Shown: positions 57,201-64,000 of the stretch, in pieces
Layout: the number at the start of each line of letters is the position of its first letter
Numbering within the stretch: position 1 is the first letter of the stretch
Source of the DNA: Hydrangea macrophylla
Taxonomy: Eukaryota; Streptophyta; Magnoliopsida; Cornales; Hydrangeaceae
Direction: 5' to 3'
DNA: 64,000 nt
Assembly: GCA_033977485.1 (NCBI GenBank)
Contig: CM066998.1
Location: forward strand, 58,866,274-58,930,273
Program-made: the position numbers and the translations under genes
Notes under the pieces: model-generated
What the model was told of the DNA's origin: nothing
What the model saw: only the letters and a program-made list of their open reading frames with translations
Databases searched by the model: none

Positions 57201-57471
57201 CCGGAACTTCCGGGGGTCTCTGGGAGCTGACGATTTCATCTGGTTTTGATTAAAAACTTATTTTATGACTTTATTCATGACATAGCATGTCTCCAGAACT
57301 TTTCGGTCTAAATCTGGGAGTTTTTGGGCTTTCGGGGGTATTTTGGTCATTCTGAGCATTTCGAGAGATAGAACTAACTTCCAAGTGTCCGTTCTGAGTC
57401 TTTTCGATCATCGTGAACCACCAAGCTATGGGTCTCCTAAATCTGATAGCCGACAAAATGGGGTGTCTACA
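54213..57471 (-). repeat. 5' LTR of element F
   Basis: 3,259 bases, TGTGGACACCGGTG to GGGTGTCTACA. Collinear with 35491-38775. F-type GC-rich repeat at 56553-56594. It lacks the 34-base segment found in the left LTR. Confidence 0.94.
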
Positions 57472-57476
57472 GCCAC

Positions 57477-57661
57477 TATACCTATATCTGGGTGTTTCAG
57501 GCTATGCTCTCAGCTCTGCTTTGATCAGAAAAGTGGAACAATTGCAGAAGCCAATCTACTACGTAAACAAAACACTCCTGAACCCAGAAAAGAGGTACAC
57601 CAGCCTCAAAAAATTGCTTTATACCTTAGTTGTATCAGCAAGGAAGCTCAGGCCTTACTTC
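57477..57661 (+). pseudogene. pol: Element A RNase H fragment
   Basis: After F's duplication GCCAC the A frame resumes with LYLYLGVSGYALSSALIRK, then QKPIYYVNKTLLNPEKRYTS and KKLLYTLVVSARKLRPYF. This is the usual gypsy RNase H sequence following the connection domain. It is cut by H at 57662. Reconstruction across F is exact in frame, which supports both the F boundaries and the assignment to A. Confidence 0.85.
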
Positions 57662-58345
57662 TGTGGACACGCGGAATTCCACCTGTTGTTTGTTTGAAAT
57701 CATTTTGAAAGGGAGGGAAAAGGTCTGTTGAAAACAGATACAGAGTCGCAACTTGGTCTTTAAGGAACCAAGAAACCTAATTTGACTCACCCAAACGGAT
57801 AAAGGGCACCGGCCTTTCATAACCAAAGAACTTAGCTCGGGATTTTGGTACGAGAGAGGAAGGAGCCTTTATCGCAAATAAAACACCCTCAACTCGCCCC
57901 GTCTTTCGACGGGCCTCAATTAGCATCCAAATAATCATCTTGTATTATGTTTGGTTCGATAATTAATACTATGATAGTATATTACATCACATAAGAATTT
58001 TGAAATGGAAGATCAAAAGATAAGATATCATTCATAAAATCTAAACCAAATATCACACAATGCAAAAGTGAAAGATCACACAAACAAACCTAGAAAAAAT
58101 CATCTAATCATGTATCAAATAATCAAGTTTTTCTAATCTAAAGTGGACATGAATTCCTATTGAAACAAATAATCAAAGAAATCAAAATATGTTTAGCAAG
58201 CTAGTATGATGCATGTTAATCTTTGAGAAAAGAAGACCTCTCAATCCCCGGGACGGATGAGAAAGGAAGATTATATCGAGGGGAACCATGAACGTATGAT
58301 CAATTTCATTCCTTATGATCTTCTTAGATTAGGAGTCACAAAGAC
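57662..58345 (-). mobile_element. Element H: partial F-family LTR
   Basis: Starts TGTGGACACGCGG and then follows the first roughly 680 bases of the F LTR (GGTCTGTTGAAAACAGATAC, TTCGACGGGCCTCAATTAGC and so on) with clear divergence. It ends in TTAGGAGTCACAAAGAC, where G's LTR begins. It lacks the 34-base segment of F's left LTR. The remainder is presumably beyond G, outside the window. Confidence 0.8.
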
Positions 58346-59992
58346 TGACACGAGAAAAATCTTGTGCGCTCTTGTGCAATACCCAAGTGTAGGTAGACGT
58401 GCAAGTAATATCTGGTAAGACCAGGTCGATCCCACAGGGAAGGTGTTGACCTATTAAATTAGACTATCCTCTAAAAGAAATCAAAATAAAAATGAACAAG
58501 TTTGAACGATGGTGCAGAACACAAAGTTCCACAAACTAGGATTACTAATGAAAATAATTAAAATTAACTAAACAATCTAACTAGCTAATTAAAACAGTAC
58601 TTAAAATTAGGGTGTTTAACTTTAGAAAGAAAGTGTTGGGATTACACGAATCCGCAGTAACCTAGCCATCTACCATGCATTTACCTTGAAGCACAATGGA
58701 GCATATTACCTACAGTTTTCCGTATTCCTCTAAAAATAAAGAATCCATGGCCCTTTCATGACCGGGACCATATCATCACAGTTAAATTGAAATACACAAA
58801 AGCGGTTTAATTCAATAGTTAAGACTCGCATCCTCAATGGTGTTAGCATTGAAGATGGTTTGCAAAATATATTGAAAGAAAATGCCTTAGGGCCTTAGTT
58901 TTAAAACTGTTTTGACAAACTGAGCATTTATTTGGGACAGAATGATAACAAGTCCTAAAACAAAAAGTCCTGGAATACTGCAGGGAACATCCTCAAGAAT
59001 CCGAGGGTTCGATCGATCGATCGACGCGCTTTCGATCGATCGAAGACCTTCATCCCTCAATCGATCGAACTGACTTCGATCGATTGACTGTCTCTGGTTC
59101 GATCGATCGAACTGACTTCGATCGATCGAACACAGCGTTTATTCTGCTGCATGGCAGAGGCTGGAGATCACTGTTTCATCGTGTTCTCCCAACCTGGGAC
59201 TACTCAGACATCGTCTGGAGTGTCACAGAATTAGTTTTAACGTAAGAAAACATTAATACCCTGTTTGGTTGCGAGTTTTTCATTAAAAATCTAAAAAACT
59301 ATGGTGTTATCAATATTTAGCATGCAACACTATAAACTGAGCGATTAAACTATGCCTATGAAGTGCAGAATGTAAATGACAATATATAAATAACCTGAAG
59401 TGAATGATACTTGTATTAAACTCAAGAAATCCAGTCCACAATGTATAGATTCAAGGAAAACCTACAAAAACAAACACAACTCTCTATCTCTCTCTCTAAA
59501 ACTGTTAAAACAAAAAGTCGGCGTCCCTATGGACGTGCATAATACTCCTATAAATAAGAAAACCTAAGACACTAGGGTTAAAACCCGCATTCTGCTGCGC
59601 ACGCAAATGTTACTGGAAATACCCCGTTCGATCGAACGAACTGCTTTCGATCGATCGAACCCTTGATCTTCAAGCGCTTCAACACTCTTCAAGCGATCGA
59701 ACGCTCGATCGATCGAACCTTCTTAGAGCGATCGAACTTCACATTTTAGCTTTGACTTCTTTTGTTTGCATTCCAGCATTCCATTTATTCTGATGTTCAT
59801 CTATTTAGTCCACACAGCAGTAATCTGCACAAACAACAGCTAAAACAATACAACTTATCATAGATTAATCATATTGTATAAAAATTAGCCTTGTAATGCA
59901 AATTGCGGATAACATGGGAAGTTGTGATAAAAATTAATACAATTCTTTCCTTTTAGCGCGGTTGTATTTTACAAAAACCCCCACTTTGCACA
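58346..59992 (-). repeat. 3' LTR of element G
   Basis: Starts TGACACGAGAAAAATC. The end is placed at TTTGCACA (59992) by analogy with B, though an end at ACA 59973 is also possible. Contains GGTCGATCCCACAGGGAAGG, the Athila-type counterpart of the B block GGTCGAACCCACAGAG. Two clusters of TTCGATCGATCGAA palindromes lie inside. No genes. Confidence 0.72.
59007..59738. repeat. G-family palindromic repeats in the LTR (two clusters)
   Basis: Clusters at 59007-59131 and 59626-59738 of the 14-base perfect palindrome TTCGATCGATCGAA and variants (TTCGATCGATTGA, TTCGATCGAACGAA). The first cluster ends ATCGAACACAGCG, exactly as the cluster at 63565-63689 upstream of the extra ORF does. Confidence 0.85.
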
Positions 59993-60006
59993 ACCCCCAA
60001 CTAGCT
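59993..60006 (-). other. Polypurine tract of element G
   Basis: The plus strand reads ACCCCCAACTAGC just inside the LTR, so the element strand is GCTAGTTGGGGGT. It is followed by GCTAGTCC, as in B. Confidence 0.6.
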
Positions 60007-60142
60007 TATTGCTAGTCCCTAGCGATAAAGCGAAAATAAAATAAACTAAAAACTCCTAAACTAATACTACCATGACTAAGAAACAAAGAAAAACTAAAAA
60101 CAACCTAAACTAAAAAAATCCTAACTCACTTTCGCAGGCATC

Positions 60143-60240
60143 GCGGTTGCATTTAGCGAATGCAACAAGCCGTTAAACCCCTAGGTTCCCCCTAGTGGAC
60201 GAGTGTTGTCTCGTGAGGGTTTGCAGTGAATATACCCACA
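60143..60240 (-). other. Conserved three-hairpin block next to the polypurine tract (G copy)
   Basis: Counterpart of B 3062-3165. Stems GTTGCATT/AATGCAAC, CTAGG/CCTAG (loop TTCCC against TGTC in B) and ACGAG/CTCGT (loop TGTTGT against TAAAGT in B). About 150 bases inside the LTR. Confidence 0.68.
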
Positions 60241-60887
60241 AAATTCCAATTTTAAGCTCAAAAAGATTTAGAACAACTTGTAGAATTTCCCCTTCCATTA
60301 AGCTATTAATTCAACTCTACAATAATATAATATCCTCTATCAACCCATGAAAGAGATCCACATGCTCCCCCATATCACCAAGTAAAATATACAAATGTAT
60401 TACCATCATGCACCCGTGTGTGTGTGAAATTAACAACCATGCGTCCAACCCTTATTAAGAGTTATCTAGACCATTGTACTTTGGAAACTTGCAGTTTTAG
60501 CTCAATTCTCACATTGGGCACACTCAAAAAGAACGTCTCTCAGAAACTTGCTTTACAATGATCGCACATCGTATGAAAGCTTTGATAAGAATGATATTCT
60601 AAGTGCTAATGATTTCATACTGGACTCTATGAAAAACGAACATTTAAGAGTGTATAGTCTCATGAATGGAATACTACTTACTAGAGGAGCGAAATACCGT
60701 GGACAACTCAACTCACACTTTCATGTTCAAACCAATTGTTGAGAATCTTCAAGACTTTGAATTATGGCTTTTATTTAGTAGGTGGGGGTGTTGTAGAGAA
60801 GAGTGTGCTTTTTAGTATGTGATGGAATTTCTTCTCTTTTTATTATTTATTCTTTTCTCCACCTAATCTCCCATTCATTTCATATAC

Positions 60888-60918
<31 letters not shown>

Positions 60919-62072
60919 TCTTCATTCATCATCATTTTTTTTTTTTTTTTAAACCTGGAACATCCCCACAACAACTTCCTTCCATTTCACATACTTTGAT
61001 GACTCATTCTCAATAAATTTATCAAACGGTTCAATGAGGTCAAGGTATAGATCAAAGATTTGGATTCTTGTGATTTTATTGGAAATATTTAATTGAGGTG
61101 GGATCAGGGGTGAAACGATTCAATGAATGAGGGAGAGCTATATTAGGTAAAGGAATGGGTAAACGATGGCTTGAATCATTTTCTCAACTTTCAATTTTTA
61201 GCACTTTAGTGTTCATCGAGTTTAATTGGTAAATCCTGAACGTTCTCCTCTAACAAGCAGTCAAAATTTTAAAGAAAACTGAGACTTAACAACGAATTTG
61301 CGAAGTATATGCAAGAAACGACCATTCGACAATGTATGAGAATCCCCTCAGAAATGACGATTGGCTCAATAGCTCACAAAGGGTTATTAGCTTCCACTAC
61401 TTGTTCTTTTCGCACAATATTCATATTAACTCAACTTTCAGGTTTTCTACATGGCTGCCAATTAGTGCACAAAAGTGTTGGGTACATAATAGCTTTACAA
61501 ATGCAATTTATTTCAGTGATACAGAAAAAACGCGTGGATTTAATCCATAAAAAGATAAGAATACTACAGATGTATCATTGTCTAATTAAGAAGCAGGAGA
61601 GGTTATTCAAAGTTATTCTATCAATATACTTCAAAAATTTTCAAAATTTTAACAGACTGTGTTCTCATTAAATTTAACACATATCTAAGTGCAAAACCTG
61701 ATTATTACGGGTGTATACCTATCTATTGTCTCCTACCCCCAACTGAAAACAACAAAGTCTCCAGAAGTTGATTTTCAATAAATAAAAGAGATGGGTATCA
61801 CCTGTATAGAGCAAATGATGATCGCAAGCAAAGCAACCTAGCATAGAAAAGTAGAACACAATCTCCAAAACAAACAGGATCAATAAATAAGAATAACACG
61901 ATAAAACCATGATCCAACAAACCAAACCACTGTAATATGAACATAATAAAATACAAACCGAGATACATAATGTCCATACAAAACCATCCAACCAAATAAT
62001 ACAACCAAAAACCACCAACATATATCCAACCAACCACAAAAAAAAACATAAATACCACCTCCCCGACGAAAA
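60241..62072. other. Non-coding 3' region of element G
   Basis: A/T-rich. Long T homopolymers at about 60889-60914 and 60937-60950. No recognisable protein on either strand. The ORFs of 64-120 residues on the plus strand have no family resemblance that I can see. Confidence 0.6.
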
Positions 62073-63485
62073 CTAATCGACCCCAGACGGCGTATCCTCG
62101 GCTATATCAGAAGGGATGTCGATGGGAGTAGGCGGCAATACAGTAGTAGTAGGAGCAGTAGTAGATGGCTCGGAAGCAGGAGTGGAAACAGGATCAGTAG
62201 CCTCAGAAGCTGGGGCAGCAAATGATGGATCAGTAAGTGGTGGATCTGTAGGAGTAGAAACATGCGATGGATCAGCAGCAGGCGGGGCAGGAGGGGTGGC
62301 TGTGGGATGGTGAGCAGAGTGAACAGCCTGATCAACCCCTATCTGAATCAATATGGACTCCAGCAAGGTCTGGATCTGATCCATCCGGCCCTCGAGTCTA
62401 ATCCTGGCCTCTCTCTCCTCCAATAATAGCTCGCGAACTGTCGGGAGAGGCACAGAAGAAGAAGACTCTCCCTGGGCACGAGACTGCGACCGCTTTCGCA
62501 GCTCAAACTGCTGAACCGCAGCAACTGGATCATCCTCATCATCCGAATCAAGCTCCTCCACCTCGGTGGGTGTCCCTGAAGCTCCGGCCTCCGTGTCTGT
62601 ACCGCCACGCCTCTTCTTCCTCCCCCTCACCCTCGCTGTCCCTTTCCCCTTGCGCTTCCTCTTCTGGGCGTCGGAGCGGCGAGCAGCCGCCTCGCTAAAT
62701 CGGCGGGGAGAAGGGCGGATATCATCTCCAGCGAGCTCGAGGAATCCGGCATCGGCCATGACCCTCTGAATAGCCCAAGCACCCTTCAAGTGCTTCCTGG
62801 ACGAGATATAACGGGTGGGGTGGACCATAAAATCAATATATAGGCGTGGTATACAAACAGGCTGTCCCGTCCCCACAGCATATAAGACTCGCGCATACCA
62901 AGCCGCGATCTTCTCTCTATAGGACGTCACTAGGAGGCAATTGCTGAGGACCAAATGAAGCATATGGTAGTCATCGGTGAGAAAGTGGTCCTCGATCAAA
63001 GCATCGCCATCCCAAGACGGGACGGCGCCTCCAGTGAGCTCCCTGATAATAGCGGATGGTGGGGTCACTGGTGCATCAGGCCGGTGGGGGCAAACATAAG
63101 CAGGTACCTCTGGTACCCCCAACGCGGCGAAAACGGTCGCGGGACTGATGATGAATGAACGACTCCGAAAGAAGGCATGATAGGTGAATGGTGTAAACGG
63201 GTCGCTGATCATAGTTGCACACGCACCTCTAATCCAGGATAGGTTGACCCTCTTGGCCAACGACAGGAGATCGAACCAGTGAGGCATAGCGCGGATCCGT
63301 GTGAGGAACCATGGGCTCTCAGTCCAGATGTGCTCAATAGGGCGCTCAATCATAACCATCCGTGTCTGAAAATACCGCTCGAACCAAACCCTATCCTCGT
63401 TATTCCGGAACCCGTGAACGGGTACCGGATCTGGTATAGTACGGTCGAGGGGCTTGGACTTATGATAGCCCGTCACTGGATTCAT
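62073..63485 (-). CDS. Element G extra ORF: plant transposon-protein-like, 470 residues
   Basis: Intact. I place the start at MNPVTGYHKSKPLDRT (63485), because a 3' splice site (CTTATTTTCAG, ending at 63495 in window terms) lies ten bases upstream. An open frame extends 24 codons further into the probable intron. Residues 20-230: FERYFQTRMVMIERPIEHIW, TYHAFFRSRSFIISPATVFA, ALGVPEVPAYVCPH and a long alpha-helical part, resembling the putative plant transposon protein family. Residues about 275-310 are a strong nuclear-localisation-type cluster (KRKRKGKGTARVRGRKKRR). An acidic run, a coiled coil (EEREARIRLEGRMDQIQTLL) and a Pro/Ser/Thr-rich tail follow. No signal peptide or membrane segment in this model, so it is not an obvious envelope protein despite its position. 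Confidence 0.72.
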   Translation of the reverse strand: MNPVTGYHKSKPLDRTIPDPVPVHGFRNNEDRVWFERYFQTRMVMIERPIEHIWTESPWFLTRIRAMPHWFDLLSLAKRVNLSWIRGACATMISDPFTPFTYHAFFRSRSFIISPATVFAALGVPEVPAYVCPHRPDAPVTPPSAIIRELTGGAVPSWDGDALIEDHFLTDDYHMLHLVLSNCLLVTSYREKIAAWYARVLYAVGTGQPVCIPRLYIDFMVHPTRYISSRKHLKGAWAIQRVMADAGFLELAGDDIRPSPRRFSEAAARRSDAQKRKRKGKGTARVRGRKKRRGGTDTEAGASGTPTEVEELDSDDEDDPVAAVQQFELRKRSQSRAQGESSSSVPLPTVRELLLEEREARIRLEGRMDQIQTLLESILIQIGVDQAVHSAHHPTATPPAPPAADPSHVSTPTDPPLTDPSFAAPASEATDPVSTPASEPSTTAPTTTVLPPTPIDIPSDIAEDTPSGVD

Positions 63486-63495
63486 CTGGCAGTCC

Positions 63496-63832
63496 TGAAA
63501 ATAAGACCACACAAGATACAGATAAGAACAGGAAGAAAAAAGAAACAAAACAAACACTGCTGGAGTTCGATCGATTGAACTGGGTTCGATCGATCGAACT
63601 GGAGTAGACTTCGATCGCTTGAACTTTGTTCGATCGATCGAACAACTTCCCTTCGATCGCTCGAAACCAGTTCGAGCGATCGAACACAGCGGTGTTCAGC
63701 AATCGCAGAAACGAAAAGAAAACCAGAGTTATACTAACAAAATACGATCCTAAGACCAAGGGGACACCCCCTTGGGATTTTCTATCACGAACATAGAGGA
63801 AAAGAAAAAAAACAAATGAGTGGGGCCTACCT
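63496..63832 (-). other. Probable intron upstream of the G extra ORF, with palindromes
   Basis: Acceptor CTTATTTTCAG next to 63495. A plausible donor, GAG followed by GTAGGCC, at about 63830. Inside lies a cluster of TTCGATCGATCGAA-type palindromes at 63565-63685 followed by ACACAGCG, matching the LTR cluster. The predicted first exon would cover about 63832 to the window end, containing no long ORF. Splice sites are by eye only. Confidence 0.5.
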
Positions 63833-64000
63833 CGGTGTAGAACTCGCAGTGGAGATGGAGAGGACGATGATGTGACTATGAGAATGACCGGAGGGTTGAT
63901 CAGGGTGTCTTATGGAATGCAAGGGATCGGAAATTGCCGAGTCGCCCCCCCTCTGTCTTCGAGCGATTGAGAGTGAGAGTGAGGGAAATGAAAAAGTGTC
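63833..64000 (-). other. Possible 5'-UTR exon region of the G extra ORF
   Basis: Pyrimidine-rich on the element strand at its upstream end, with a run of seven C on the plus strand at about 63945-63952. No start codon with a useful frame. The window ends here. Confidence 0.35.

Larger units (their letters stand above)
35491..57471 (-). mobile_element. Element F: very large Tat/Ogre-like retrotransposon with spliced antisense cassette
   Basis: LTRs at 35491-38775 and 54213-57471. Target duplication GCCAC on both sides (35486-35490, 57472-57476). Starts TGTGGACACC, ends GGTGTCTACA. On the minus strand: leader with tandem repeats, gag, protease, linker, reverse transcriptase with two RNase H domains, and integrase. 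On the plus strand between integrase and 3' LTR: aORF1 (plant mobile domain, six exons) and aORF2 (DUF7745-like). Solo LTR I interrupts the linker. About 20.6 kb without I. Stops and frameshifts are scattered, so this copy is inactive, but its layout is nearly complete. Confidence 0.93.
1186..57661 (+). mobile_element. Element A: Tat-like Ty3/gypsy retrotransposon, broken into four visible pieces
   Basis: A is the host layer of the nest. Its coding pieces are all on the plus strand and in gypsy order: primer-binding site and gag start at 1186-1443, gag middle at 10224-11060, gag end, protease and reverse transcriptase at 33283-35485, and RNase H at 57477-57661. Across the C and F insertions the reading frame resumes exactly once one target duplication is removed, so these pieces belong to one element. 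Its 5' LTR is absent at the expected place, replaced by the duplicated segment at 1-1185. Integrase and 3' LTR are not in the window. All genes carry stops or frameshifts. Confidence 0.82.
58346..64000 (-). mobile_element. Element G: Athila-like retrotransposon, 3' part
   Basis: A left LTR, a polypurine tract and a conserved three-hairpin block shared with B, followed by an extra ORF on the minus strand in the place where Athila elements carry their third ORF. Pol and the 5' LTR would lie to the right of the window. The right boundary and target duplication cannot be checked here. Confidence 0.78.

Noticed and set aside
61309..62058. Hydrophobic ORFs (120 residues plus, 86-106 residues minus) as possible membrane proteins
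   Set aside because: Hydrophobicity follows from T-rich sequence. The frames overlap on both strands and lie in the 3' non-coding region of G.
62073..63557. The 24-codon hydrophobic extension (MFVLFLFSSCSYLYLVW) as a signal peptide of the G ORF
   Set aside because: It translates a polypyrimidine tract directly ahead of a good 3' splice site, so it is more likely intron sequence. I kept the ATG just downstream. If the transcript is unspliced the extension would need reconsidering.
1..64000. A pararetrovirus or DNA-virus insertion
   Set aside because: All reverse transcriptase segments have Ty3/gypsy domain order with integrase, LTRs, primer-binding sites and 5-bp target duplications. No movement or coat protein signature was seen.

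Overview
The window is plant nuclear DNA, from an angiosperm with a large repeat-rich genome. The evidence is Athila- and Tat/Ogre-type Ty3/gypsy LTR retrotransposons, plant-type primer-binding sites, GT-AG introns, and plant-only protein families (plant mobile domain, DUF7745-like, plant transposon protein). I found no host single-copy gene, no tRNA or rRNA gene and no bacterial feature. Almost every base belongs to a stack of retrotransposons nested in one another. I name them A to I here.

Element A (+ strand, Tat-like) is the oldest layer. Its pieces are the primer-binding site and gag start (1186-1443), gag middle (10224-11060), gag end, protease and reverse transcriptase (33283-35485), and an RNase H piece (57477-57661). 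Four insertions split or end it. B (1449-10218, minus, Athila-like, gag and protease only) has near-matching target duplications GTAGG/GTATG. C (11066-33277, solo-LTR-like) has perfect duplications GATCC. F (35491-57471, minus, about 22 kb, Tat/Ogre-like) has GCCAC. H (57662-58345) is a partial F-family LTR cut by G. Inside C sits D (14541-31938, minus, Tat/Ogre-like; CCATG). Inside D's 5' LTR sits E (29255-31249, solo-LTR-like; AAGGC). Inside F's pol sits I (48788-50114, solo LTR of the B family in the opposite orientation; GACAC). G (58346 to beyond the window, minus, Athila-like) enters H and carries an intact 470-codon ORF.

The most interesting part is the cassette between the integrase end and the 3' LTR of D and F. 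It lies on the strand opposite to gag-pol. It holds a multi-exon plant-mobile-domain gene (aORF1) followed by a DUF7745-like gene (aORF2). In F, aORF1 resolves into six exons, all joined by phase-0 introns. In D only the first and last exons are recognisable. In both elements the cassette is bracketed by a roughly 42-bp hairpin-forming motif: one copy about 173 bp from the 3' LTR, and two copies 103-104 bp apart, the nearer ending about 30 bp from the integrase ORF. Each family also carries its own GC-rich palindromic repeat in its LTRs and again in its internal non-coding DNA, often just upstream of the extra ORFs.

Bases 1-1185 are a near-perfect copy of 14383-15567 (C flank plus the start of D's LTR), joined directly to A's primer-binding site. 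This implies either a recent tandem duplication of about 14.38 kb or an assembly misjoin.
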